Shown: positions 6,788 through 13,701 of the stretch, in pieces | Position numbering within the stretch: position 1 is the first letter of the stretch | Layout: each line of letters opens with the position of its first letter | NCBI GenBank assembly: GCA_948439925.1 | Contig: CAOJNR010000009.1 | Span: 1-13,798 of the forward strand | Direction: 5' to 3' | Length of the DNA: 13,798 nucleotides | Source of the DNA: an uncultured Clostridia bacterium | GTDB taxonomy: Bacteria > Bacillota > Clostridia > Christensenellales > UBA1242 | Translations under genes and position numbers: made by a program | Notes under the pieces: model-generated | What the model was told of the DNA's origin: nothing | The model's input: only the letters and a program-made list of their open reading frames with translations | Database searches by the model: none

Positions 6788-6817
6788 AAAAAAGCATACG
6801 AAATGTATGCTTTTTTT
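6788..6817. terminator. Bidirectional terminator between the unknown gene and uvrA
   Basis: Stem GCATAC (6794-6799)/GTATGC (6805-6810) with loop GAAAT, flanked by six As on the left and seven Ts on the right. It can end transcription from both sides, matching the convergent genes 4004-6742 (+) and uvrA (-). Confidence 0.85.
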
Positions 6818-6841
6818 ATTTTTAAATTAGATTTCCAATAT

Positions 6842-9670
6842 TCAACTAAGAAGAGGTTTTAAGAATCTGCCTGTATGACTTTCTTTCACTTCGGCAATAT
6901 GTTCTGGCGTTCCCGTTGCAACGACTGTTCCGCCACCGCTTCCGCCTTCTGGGCCGAGGTCAATGAGGTAATCGGCAGACTTGACAACATCAAGGTTATG
7001 TTCAATCACAACCACAGTGTTTCCACCTTGAACCAGTCTGTCAAGAATGGTGATAAGTTTTTTCACATCATACATGTGCAAGCCAGTTGTTGGCTCGTCA
7101 AGCAGATAGATTGTTTTGCCAGTTGAGCGTTTTGAAAGTTCTGTTGCAAGTTTTACACGTTGTGCCTCCCCGCCTGAAAGAGTTGTTGCTGGCTGACCAA
7201 GTTTGATATAGTCAAGTCCGACATCATGAAGAGCCTGAATTTTGTTTTTAATGGAAGGAATATTCTCGAAAAAACCCAGCGCCTCTTCAACTGTCATATC
7301 AAGCACTTCTGAAATTGTTTTGCCCTTATATTTCACTTCCAGCGTTTCACGATTATAGCGTTTGCCTTTGCATACCTCACAAGGCACGAGTATATCTGGC
7401 AAGAAATACATTTCAATTTCCTTAACACCAGCGCCTTCGCAAATATCACATCGGCCACCTTTGACATTGAAAGAAAATCTGCTCATAGTGTAACCTCTCG
7501 CCTTTGCCTCTGGCACGCTGGCAAAAAGCTCACGAATAGGCGTGAAAATACCAACATACGTTGCTGGATTTGATCGTGGTGTTCTGCCAATAGGCGACTG
7601 GTCTATTGCGATGACCTTATCAAGCTCATTAACATTTTCAATTTTTGAAAACTTGCCATTTTCAAGTCTGCTTCCATTCAAAGTGTTTGAGAGATAAGGA
7701 TAAAGAATTTCGTTGACAAGACTGGATTTTCCACTGCCTGACACACCTGTCACGCAAGTGAACACGCCGAGAGGAATGTCAACATCTATATCTTTGAGGT
7801 TATTCTCGCATGCGCCTTTAACACGCAAGAATTTCTCTGGCTTACGTCTAACTTTTGGCACTTCAATTTTTTCTTCACCACGCAAAAATTTTGCTGTAAT
7901 TGAATTTTTGGCTTTCATGACATCTGAGAGCGTTCCATTTGCAACTATTTCGCCACCATGCACACCAGCATATGGACCAACATCAACCACCCAGTCGGCA
8001 GTTCTAATTGTGTCCTCATCATGCTCGACAACAATGAGTGTGTTGCCAAGGTCGCGAAGATGTTTCATTGTTTCAATCAGTCTTTCATTATCACGTTGAT
8101 GCAAGCCAATGCTTGGCTCGTCGAGAATGTATAAAACGCCGGAAAGTCCACTGCCTATTTGCGTTGCAAGGCGAATGCGTTGTGCCTCACCGCCAGATAA
8201 AGTTTCAGCCGAGCGAGAAAGGGTTAGATAGTCAAGCCCAACATCTGAAAGGAATTTGATACGCGCATTAATTTCTTTCAAAATGCTTTCTGCGATGTCT
8301 TGTTTAGCTTTGGTCAAATTCAAGTTTTGGAAGTATGGAACAAGCTCACCCACTGACATATCACAAGTTTCAACAATATCTTGTTTGCCAATCTTGATAG
8401 ACAATGCACTTTCATTCAAACGCTTACCGTGGCAAACTGGACAAGTCTGTTCGCGCACAAACTTGGAAATTTCAAGTTTGATAAAGTCACTTTTGCTTTC
8501 GAAAAGCCTGCGTTTCAAATTGGTTATTATTCCCTCGAACGCCAATGCTTTTTTGCCATTATAATGTTCAAAGTTTTTGTTTTTTTGCTCATTACCAAAA
8601 AGGTCAAGGTCTTCACCATTATTGCCATAGAAAAGTATGTCAAGTTGCTCTCGTGAGAGTTTTTTAACAGGCTTATCAAGCGGAATACCATACTTTTTCG
8701 CGAGCGCATTAAAATATCTTCCAGCCATAGCACCATCAAAGCGCCAGCCTGTCAAGTCAAATGCGCCTTCCTTAATGCTTTTGTCGCCATTTTTCATGAT
8801 CAGCGCTTCATCAATGTCAGTTGTAACGCCAAGACCAAGGCAGTTTGGACAAGCACCATAAGGCGCATTGAAAGAGAAAAGCCTTGGAGTGATTTCTTCA
8901 AGTGTCCAGCCACATGTTGAGCAGGCATAATTGGTGCTGAAAAGTTCTTCCTCTCCATCATGGTCAACAATAACCAGACCCTCTGCAAGTTTGATTGCCG
9001 TTTCCAAGCTGTCAGCCAGTCGGGAATCGACGCCGTCTTTAATCACAATTCTGTCGACAACAACTCGAATGTTATGTTTAAGATTTTTGTCAAGCACGAT
9101 ATCTTCGTCAAGATTCCAAACATTGCCATCCACTTGCACGCGCACATATCCACTTTTTTTGAGGCTTTCAAATGTTTTGGCAAAAGCACCTTTTTGACCT
9201 CGAACGATAGGCGCTAAGATTTGAAGCTTTTCTCCTTGCCCAAAAGCAAGAACAGCGTCAACAATTTGGTCAATGCTTTGTTGCTCAATAGGCTTGTGAC
9301 AATGCGGACAATATGGTGTGCCAACGCGCGCATACAAAAGCCTGAGATAGTCATAAATCTCAGTGACAGTTCCAACTGTTGAACGAGGATTATGGTTGGT
9401 GGTCTTTTGGTCGATTGAAATGGCTGGCGAAAGACCGTCAATAGACTCAACATCAGGCTTTTGCGCTTGGCCTAAAAATTGACGCGCGTAGGACGATAGA
9501 CTTTCGATGTAGCGCCTCTGACCTTCTGCAAAAATTGTGCCGAAAGCGAGCGAACTCTTGCCCGAGCCACTTACACCAGTGAACACAACAAGTTTATTCT
9601 TTGGAATTTCCAAATCTACATTTTTGAGGTTGTTCTCCTTTGCACCTCTAATAACAATAGAATTTTTCAT
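6842..9670 (-). CDS. uvrA: Excinuclease ABC subunit A
   Basis: DNA-damage sensor of nucleotide excision repair: a dimeric ABC-class ATPase that finds distorted DNA, loads UvrB and leaves. 942 residues, full length. First ATPase half: Walker A GVSGSGKS at 32-39, signature LSGGEAQ at 491-497, Walker B LYILDEPSIGLH. Second half: Walker A GVSGSGKS at 642-649, LSGGEAQ at 831-837, IYLLDEPTTGLH. Zinc modules: C121/C124 (CPHC), C250/C253 paired with CPNC downstream, and C741/C744 (CDIC) paired with CEVC. The start agrees with the family N-terminus (IVIRGAKENNLKNVDLEIP). The gene is transcribed alone from its own promoter at 9677-9705 with no usable Shine-Dalgarno, and ends at the bidirectional terminator 6788-6817. 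uvrB lies about 2 kb upstream on the same strand, separated by accessory genes. No LexA/DinR box (GAAC-N4-GTTC) is seen upstream. Confidence 0.98.
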   Translation of the reverse strand: MKNSIVIRGAKENNLKNVDLEIPKNKLVVFTGVSGSGKSSLAFGTIFAEGQRRYIESLSSYARQFLGQAQKPDVESIDGLSPAISIDQKTTNHNPRSTVGTVTEIYDYLRLLYARVGTPYCPHCHKPIEQQSIDQIVDAVLAFGQGEKLQILAPIVRGQKGAFAKTFESLKKSGYVRVQVDGNVWNLDEDIVLDKNLKHNIRVVVDRIVIKDGVDSRLADSLETAIKLAEGLVIVDHDGEEELFSTNYACSTCGWTLEEITPRLFSFNAPYGACPNCLGLGVTTDIDEALIMKNGDKSIKEGAFDLTGWRFDGAMAGRYFNALAKKYGIPLDKPVKKLSREQLDILFYGNNGEDLDLFGNEQKNKNFEHYNGKKALAFEGIITNLKRRLFESKSDFIKLEISKFVREQTCPVCHGKRLNESALSIKIGKQDIVETCDMSVGELVPYFQNLNLTKAKQDIAESILKEINARIKFLSDVGLDYLTLSRSAETLSGGEAQRIRLATQIGSGLSGVLYILDEPSIGLHQRDNERLIETMKHLRDLGNTLIVVEHDEDTIRTADWVVDVGPYAGVHGGEIVANGTLSDVMKAKNSITAKFLRGEEKIEVPKVRRKPEKFLRVKGACENNLKDIDVDIPLGVFTCVTGVSGSGKSSLVNEILYPYLSNTLNGSRLENGKFSKIENVNELDKVIAIDQSPIGRTPRSNPATYVGIFTPIRELFASVPEAKARGYTMSRFSFNVKGGRCDICEGAGVKEIEMYFLPDILVPCEVCKGKRYNRETLEVKYKGKTISEVLDMTVEEALGFFENIPSIKNKIQALHDVGLDYIKLGQPATTLSGGEAQRVKLATELSKRSTGKTIYLLDEPTTGLHMYDVKKLITILDRLVQGGNTVVVIEHNLDVVKSADYLIDLGPEGGSGGGTVVATGTPEHIAEVKESHTGRFLKPLLS

Positions 9671-9705
9671 GCCTTAATTATACCACTTTTCGCAATAACT
9701 AACAA
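9671..9705 (-). promoter_or_regulatory. uvrA promoter, predicted leaderless start
   Basis: On the minus strand: TTGTTA (9705-9700), 17-nt spacer, extended -10 TGGTATAAT (TATAAT at 9682-9677), then six bases (TAAGGC) and the ATG at 9670. The expected transcription start is the first base of the gene. The AAGG is only about 1-2 nt from the ATG, too close for a Shine-Dalgarno. Confidence 0.75.
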
Positions 9706-9792
9706 TTAAAATCAAAACATCTGTGAAAAATTTTAATTTATTGATATAGTAAATATAGTTTATTTTAGTTAGCGTTTAAAACATTTTAATAC

Positions 9793-9817
9793 AAAAAAAA
9801 CTAAGCGTTATGCTTAG
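9793..9817 (-). terminator. Terminator of the Ig-like protein gene, overlapping its stop codon
   Basis: Read on the minus strand, CTAAGC-ATAAC-GCTTAG is followed by eight Ts (As at 9793-9800 on the plus strand). The TAA stop (9816-9814) lies within the first arm of the hairpin. Confidence 0.85.
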
Positions 9818-10656
9818 CCTTTCCAGTTTAAATTTGGCTTTTGTGGAAGAGTCATGTTTGAAACATTGACACTCATTTCAAAATGTTTTCCATCAACATT
9901 CTCCCCTTCCAAATTGCCAAGTCCAGTCACACGATTGTAAACAATCTGATGTGTGTGATAAATTCCCCCTTCATCTTTTACCGAAACTGTCACAACCCAA
10001 AGGTCACCCTTCTCCTCGATTTTGTCAAAACGATAATTGTTAACTTCAAGATACTGAACAAAACTTTGCTTATAGCAATCACGCGTGAAATCCAGTTCTG
10101 GATATTCTTTTATAAAAGCCACCTTTTTTGCACTGCCATTTGTTGTATTATGAATATAGGCAAATTTGCCCTCAACCCAAATTTCATTATTGCCATCAGC
10201 CTTGAAGCCATAATCGCCCACAGCCATTAAAATTGGAGATTCTTCAACCTCAATTTTGAGCGAGTTGACTTTTGCCACATTTTCGTCCTTGATTATTTCA
10301 TTAACAATTCTTGACGCAACTTCACTGTTTGACAGCACTTTCACTTTGTAGGTCGCCTCTGCATCTTCGCATGTGACAACAATTTCATACTCTCCCTCTT
10401 TTGTTGTGTCAAACTGACTTGCGTCAACAATGAAATTTGTTATGTCAAAAAAATGCTCATCCCCGCGATGACCACGCGCCGTTAAGCCTTGACTTGAAAA
10501 ATCTTCACCAATATAAAACTCAGTCTGAACATTTGTGGTGTCAAGCTCAATAAACTTGATCGGCGTGAAAACCCCAACTGAATAGAGAATAATCACAACC
10601 AAGCACACAACAAACGCCACACCTGCCAAACTTGAAATAAGAATCTTCTTTTTCAT
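9814..10656 (-). CDS. Membrane-anchored protein with extracellular Ig-like domain
   Basis: 280 residues. A short basic start (MKKK) is followed by one hydrophobic segment at about 7-29 (SLAGVAFVVCLVVIILYSVG). There is no lipobox, because hydrophobic residues continue after the Cys, so a signal anchor with the rest outside the cell is likely. Residues about 33-108 have the pattern of bacterial Ig-like (BIG group 3/4 type) domains: IKFIELDTTNVQTEFYIGE, then a GL-x-A strand, and EGEYEIVVTCEDAEATYKVKV at the end. The remaining 170 residues are mostly beta-like and not recognised; they are Tyr/Asn rich with KGDLWVVTVSVKD. The start is supported by AGGAAAGGA upstream. It has its own near-consensus promoter (10677-10705) and terminator (9793-9817). 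A cell-surface role is plausible, but the ligand is unknown. Confidence 0.85.
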   Translation of the reverse strand: MKKKILISSLAGVAFVVCLVVIILYSVGVFTPIKFIELDTTNVQTEFYIGEDFSSQGLTARGHRGDEHFFDITNFIVDASQFDTTKEGEYEIVVTCEDAEATYKVKVLSNSEVASRIVNEIIKDENVAKVNSLKIEVEESPILMAVGDYGFKADGNNEIWVEGKFAYIHNTTNGSAKKVAFIKEYPELDFTRDCYKQSFVQYLEVNNYRFDKIEEKGDLWVVTVSVKDEGGIYHTHQIVYNRVTGLGNLEGENVDGKHFEMSVNVSNMTLPQKPNLNWKG

Positions 10657-10676
10657 ACCCTATTCCTTTCCTCTAA

Positions 10677-10705
10677 ATTGTATCATGATAACTTGTTATT
10701 GTCAA
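10677..10705 (-). promoter_or_regulatory. Promoter of the Ig-like protein gene with palindromic spacer
   Basis: On the minus strand: a perfect TTGACA (10705-10700), 17-nt spacer and TACAAT (10682-10677) preceded by TGA (extended -10). The spacer carries the palindrome TATCATGATA (10681-10690), and TAAC-TT-GTTA lies beside it, so a repressor could sit between the two boxes. The operator function is inferred. Confidence 0.8.
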
Positions 10706-10724
10706 GAGGGAAATGAAAAATGAA

Positions 10725-10976
10725 TCAGTCAAAATACCAAGGCAGTTCCGTTGAACACATAAGAGAAATATAATCGAGCACATATTTAACCACAGCACGA
10801 TCGCGCTCCTTTTGGTTATAGTTAAAAGTGCTGATGATAACGTCATATAAAAGCTTTTGACTTTCAGTTAAACCATTAAGCAATTCTTTCTCAGTTTTTT
10901 CTGAATATTCAAATTTGATATAACTGACATTCATCTCTTCACAAATTTTATCCAATAATCTGATTGATTTTTTCAT
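10725..10976 (-). CDS. Small hypothetical protein, 83 residues
   Basis: Not recognised. It starts MKKSIRLLDKICEEMNVSYIKF and ends ELPWYFD. It looks like a compact helical soluble protein, with amphipathic segments LTESQKLLYDVIISTF and RAVVKYVLDYISLMC, two cysteines and no signal peptide. AAGGAG (10989-10984 on the minus strand), 7 nt before the ATG, supports the start and coding status. It is divergent from the xre gene at 11058, and an 8-bp inverted repeat (11000-11020) lies between them. A small partner gene divergent from an HTH gene suggests a repressor-controlled pair, but there is no specific toxin or antitoxin resemblance. Confidence 0.7.
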   Translation of the reverse strand: MKKSIRLLDKICEEMNVSYIKFEYSEKTEKELLNGLTESQKLLYDVIISTFNYNQKERDRAVVKYVLDYISLMCSTELPWYFD

Positions 10977-10999
10977 TTTTTATCTCCTTTTTATTCATA

Positions 11000-11020
11000 A
11001 TTAAGACACAACGTCTTAAT
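11000..11020. promoter_or_regulatory. Putative operator between divergent genes
   Basis: Perfect 8-bp inverted repeat ATTAAGAC-ACAAC-GTCTTAAT in the 81-bp gap between the 83-residue gene (-) and the xre gene (+). Its position suits shared control of both. Its minus strand contains TTGTGTCTTA, a decamer also present twice in the repeat array at 592-601 and 679-688. Confidence 0.5.
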
Positions 11021-11042
11021 CGGGTATAAATATAATCAATAG

Positions 11043-11057
11043 TGTTAAAATACAAAT
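11043..11057 (+). promoter_or_regulatory. Extended -10 of the second xre gene, predicted leaderless
   Basis: TGTTAAAAT (TAAAAT at 11046-11051), then six bases (ACAAAT) and ATG at 11058. The -35 is not convincing. An alternative -10, TATAAT at 11031-11036, would give a leader of about 15 nt, still without a Shine-Dalgarno. Confidence 0.45.
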
Positions 11058-11270
11058 ATGAAAAATGATTTTTATATTATAACAGGAACACGACTAAAAG
11101 AACTAAGAGAAGAAAATAAATTTACGCAGGAATACATTGCAAAAATTTTACATGTTACACAGACTGCTTATGGTAAATATGAATTAGGTCAAAGACCTAT
11201 ACCTTTTCATCTTGCATCACGTTTATCTGATCTTTATAATATATCTCTTGATTACATCGCCGGAAAATAA
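11058..11270 (+). CDS. Small XRE-family HTH transcriptional regulator (second)
   Basis: 70-residue stand-alone Cro/C1-type DNA-binding protein: TGTRLKELREENKFTQEYIA, recognition region VTQTAYGKYELGQRPIP, then ASRLSDLYNISLDYIAGK. The nine or so residues before the HTH (MKNDFYIIT) are not part of the usual core. No Shine-Dalgarno precedes the ATG; the extended -10 box is immediately upstream. It is divergent from the 83-residue gene with a palindrome between, so autoregulation and control of that gene are the simplest idea. It is followed 69 bp later by another xre in the same direction. Confidence 0.87.
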   Translation: MKNDFYIITGTRLKELREENKFTQEYIAKILHVTQTAYGKYELGQRPIPFHLASRLSDLYNISLDYIAGK

Positions 11271-11339
11271 TATATTTATGGTTTTAAGTTACCAAAAAGT
11301 TTTTGAAATTTTATTTGTTATTCTTAATTAAGTAGAATC

Positions 11340-11546
11340 ATGAAATATAATAACCTAAGGCTTAAAGAATTGAGAATTGAAAAAGAAAAAAGGCAAATTG
11401 AAATTGCCAATTTTTTATGTGTCAGCAAATCTTTATATAGTCGATATGAAAACGGAGAAAGAAATGTTTCATTAGATGTGCTAATAAAACTAGCCGATTT
11501 TTATGATGTTACACTTGATTATCTCGTAGGTAGAACTGACTATTAA
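11340..11546 (+). CDS. Small XRE-family HTH transcriptional regulator (third)
   Basis: 68 residues with the same single-domain plan: NLRLKELRIEKEKRQIEIA, recognition region VSKSLYSRYENGERNVS, then VLIKLADFYDVTLDYLVGRTDY. It shares the DYL-GR type ending with the other two but is clearly a distinct paralogue. No Shine-Dalgarno precedes the ATG. A possible weak extended -10 (TGTTATTCT, 11316-11324) lies 15 nt upstream. It may be cotranscribed with the preceding xre, since no terminator is seen in the 69-bp gap. A degenerate xre remnant and a terminator follow. Confidence 0.87.
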   Translation: MKYNNLRLKELRIEKEKRQIEIANFLCVSKSLYSRYENGERNVSLDVLIKLADFYDVTLDYLVGRTDY

Positions 11547-11649
11547 TATCTTACTAAGAAGAAAGCTTTTGCAACAACAGAAAGTTGCAGATATTTTACA
11601 TTTAACTAAACAAGTTTACAATAATTATGAGAACAAAAGATTATTAATT
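11547..11649 (+). pseudogene. Remnant of a fourth XRE helix-turn-helix
   Basis: In the frame starting at 11554 the translation reads LRRKLLQQQKVADILHLT followed by KQVYNNYENKR, an evident match to the XRE consensus (LRxxKxLxQxxVAxxLxVSxxxYxxYENGxR). There is no in-frame start codon in a sensible place: a TAG lies upstream at 11527 and no ATG follows. The C-terminal helices are missing, because the frame runs straight into the terminator hairpin at 11650. It is offset by one frame from the intact xre just upstream. It is best read as a truncated paralogue. Confidence 0.7.
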
Positions 11650-11676
11650 AAAAAACAGGACAAGTCCTGTTTTTTT
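11650..11676. terminator. Bidirectional terminator between the xre cluster and uvrB
   Basis: Stem ACAGGAC/GTCCTGT with a 2-nt AA loop (11662-11663), extended by six As and seven Ts. It serves xre on the plus strand and uvrB on the minus strand, and it touches the uvrB TAA stop (11677-11675). The same 26-bp sequence, reverse-complemented, lies on the other side of uvrB at 13702-13727. Confidence 0.88.
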
Positions 11677-13630
11677 AATTTTTAAGCTGTTTGCGAAGTT
11701 CTTGGATTTGGGTGCGGAGCTCGATTGCTCGCTCAAAGTCAAGTGTTGAGGATGCAATCTTCATCATGGCTGTCAGTTTTTCAATCTCTTTTGGGATTTC
11801 CTCTTTTTTGAGTTTTCCTTCTGAAACTTTCTTGGTTATTTCAAGTGTGTTTGAAATAGGCTTTATGATTGTTTTTGGTGTTATATTATGTTCCTTGTTG
11901 AATACGTCTTGAAGCGCACGACGTTTCTCTGTTGTTTCGATTGCGCGTTTCATAGAATCTGTGATTGTGTCAGCAAACATGATAACTCTTCCGTTTGCAT
12001 TTCGCGCTGCGCGTCCGATTGTTTGAATAAGTGCACCTTCACTGCGAAGGAATCCTTCCTTATCGGCGTCGAGTATGCAAACAAGTTCCACTTCGGGCAT
12101 GTCAAGACCTTCACGCAAAAGGTTGATTCCCACAAGGATATCAAACTCGCCACTGCGCAGTCCGTTGATTATTTCCACACGTTCCATTGTGTCAATTTCC
12201 GAGTGCATATACTTGGTTTTGAAATCATGCTCTTGCAGATAGATTGTCAGGCTTTCTGCCATTTTTTTTGTGAGAGTTGTCACAAGCACACGACTGCCTT
12301 TTTCAATAACCTTTTTCGCTTCAACCATAAGTTCTTCAATCTGATTGGTGATAGGCTTAATTTCAATGATTGGGTCGAGAAGTCCAGTTGGACGAATCAC
12401 CTGCTCGACAACTTGTCCTGCGCGCGAAAGCTCATACTTGGCTGGCGTTGCAGAAACATAGACAACTTGGCCGAGCTTAGAATTAAATTCATCAAAAGTC
12501 AAAGGTCTGTTGTCACGTGCTGCTTCCAAACGAAAACCATAGTCGACCAACGAGTTTTTTCGCGCACGGTCACCGTTATACATCGCCCTAACTTGTGGCA
12601 AAGTCATGTGGCTTTCGTCAATAATGGTCAAAAAGCCTTTTGGGAAATAGTCAATAAGAGTGTAAGGCGCTTCGCCAGGCATGCGACCATCAAAATAACG
12701 AGAGTAATTTTCAATTCCACTGCAATAGCCCACTTCGCGCATCATTTCCATGTCATAGGCAACTCGCTGACCTATTCGCTCAGCCTCTATATGCTTTTCT
12801 TGTGATTTGAAATTATCAATGGCAAGTTCTCGGTCTTGTTCAATTTGTTTGAGTGCATTTTCCATGCGCTCTCTGCCAACAGCATAATGTGTTGCTGGAT
12901 AAATTGCAACATGTTTGAGTGAATTCACAGCTTTGCCAGTCACGCAATCAATTTCATAAATCTTCTCAATCTCATCTCCAAAAAACTCCACGCGCACCGC
13001 AAGTTCTGATTGGTTGGCTGGAAAGATATCCAGAGTGTCACCCTTAACACGAAAAGTTGAACGCTTGAAATCAATGTCGTTGCGCATATATTGAATTCCG
13101 ATAAGCCTCGCAATAACTTCGTCGCGGTCAATGATGTCGCCTTCGCGCAAGGAAATGTGCAAGTTGTAATATTCCTCAGGATTGCCTAAACCATAAATAC
13201 ATGAAACTGACGCAACAATGATAACATCTTCGCGCTCCAAAATGGAAGAAGTTGCAGACGAGCGCAGTTTGTCAATCTCGTCATTGATTGCCATATCTTT
13301 TTCGATATATGTGTCTGACGAAACAATGTATGCCTCTGGCTGATAGTAGTCATAGTATGACACAAAGTATTCCACACGATTATGCGGAAAAAACTCGCGA
13401 AACTCATTGCATAACTGTGCCGCCAAAGTCTTGTTGTGTGCAATCACAAGTGTAGGTCGTTTTACTCGCTCAATAATGTTTGCCATGGTAAAAGTTTTGC
13501 CTGACCCAGTCACGCCCAACAACACCTGTTCTTTGAGTCCGTCCTCAATGCCTTCCACAAGCTTGTCTATCGCTTGTGGCTGGTCGCCCGACGGCTTATA
13601 TTTTGAAACTAACTTAAATTCATGCTCCAT
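11675..13630 (-). CDS. uvrB: Excinuclease ABC subunit B
   Basis: Damage-verifying helicase-like subunit of nucleotide excision repair: UvrA loads it, it locks one strand under its beta-hairpin, and it recruits UvrC for incision. 651 residues, complete. It opens with FKLVSKYKPSGDQPQAI, as the family does, fixing the start. Walker A GVTGSGKT is at 39-46, the aromatic beta-hairpin region SYYDYYQPEAY at 91-101, Walker B DESH at 338-341 and SATP at 393-396. The helicase C-terminal motifs include LLREGLDMPEVELV and QTIGRAARN. The final UVR domain (about 612-648, IEKLTAMMK...DFERAIELRTQIQELRKQL) contacts UvrA and UvrC. It is transcribed alone, from an extended -10 promoter 7 nt before the ATG with no Shine-Dalgarno. 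No LexA/DinR box is seen. uvrA lies downstream but is not adjacent. Confidence 0.98.
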   Translation of the reverse strand: MEHEFKLVSKYKPSGDQPQAIDKLVEGIEDGLKEQVLLGVTGSGKTFTMANIIERVKRPTLVIAHNKTLAAQLCNEFREFFPHNRVEYFVSYYDYYQPEAYIVSSDTYIEKDMAINDEIDKLRSSATSSILEREDVIIVASVSCIYGLGNPEEYYNLHISLREGDIIDRDEVIARLIGIQYMRNDIDFKRSTFRVKGDTLDIFPANQSELAVRVEFFGDEIEKIYEIDCVTGKAVNSLKHVAIYPATHYAVGRERMENALKQIEQDRELAIDNFKSQEKHIEAERIGQRVAYDMEMMREVGYCSGIENYSRYFDGRMPGEAPYTLIDYFPKGFLTIIDESHMTLPQVRAMYNGDRARKNSLVDYGFRLEAARDNRPLTFDEFNSKLGQVVYVSATPAKYELSRAGQVVEQVIRPTGLLDPIIEIKPITNQIEELMVEAKKVIEKGSRVLVTTLTKKMAESLTIYLQEHDFKTKYMHSEIDTMERVEIINGLRSGEFDILVGINLLREGLDMPEVELVCILDADKEGFLRSEGALIQTIGRAARNANGRVIMFADTITDSMKRAIETTEKRRALQDVFNKEHNITPKTIIKPISNTLEITKKVSEGKLKKEEIPKEIEKLTAMMKIASSTLDFERAIELRTQIQELRKQLKN

Positions 13631-13665
13631 ATATATAATTTTACCACAAAATTAAATAAAGACAA
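13631..13665 (-). promoter_or_regulatory. uvrB promoter, predicted leaderless start
   Basis: On the minus strand: TTGTCT (13665-13660), 16-nt spacer, extended -10 TGGTAAAAT (TAAAAT at 13643-13638), seven bases (TATATAT) and ATG at 13630. No Shine-Dalgarno fits in the gap. Confidence 0.6.
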
Positions 13666-13701
13666 CATAATTAAGGCAAATTTTAAAATTTATATTAGAT
13701 T

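Noticed and set aside
9671..9676. AAGG just before the uvrA ATG as a Shine-Dalgarno
   Set aside because: It lies only one or two bases from the ATG and follows the -10 box directly, so it would not be in the usual position and would probably not be transcribed.
10677..11649. Type II toxin-antitoxin system (orphan plus XRE)
   Set aside because: The 83-residue protein has no resemblance to known toxins and is divergent from, not cotranscribed with, the XRE gene. Only a loose repressor-target pair is supported.
11888..12805. 305-codon open frame on the plus strand opposite uvrB
   Set aside because: It is the antisense shadow of a fully conserved uvrB; it is rich in His, Cys and Phe as such shadows are, and it has no ribosome-binding site.
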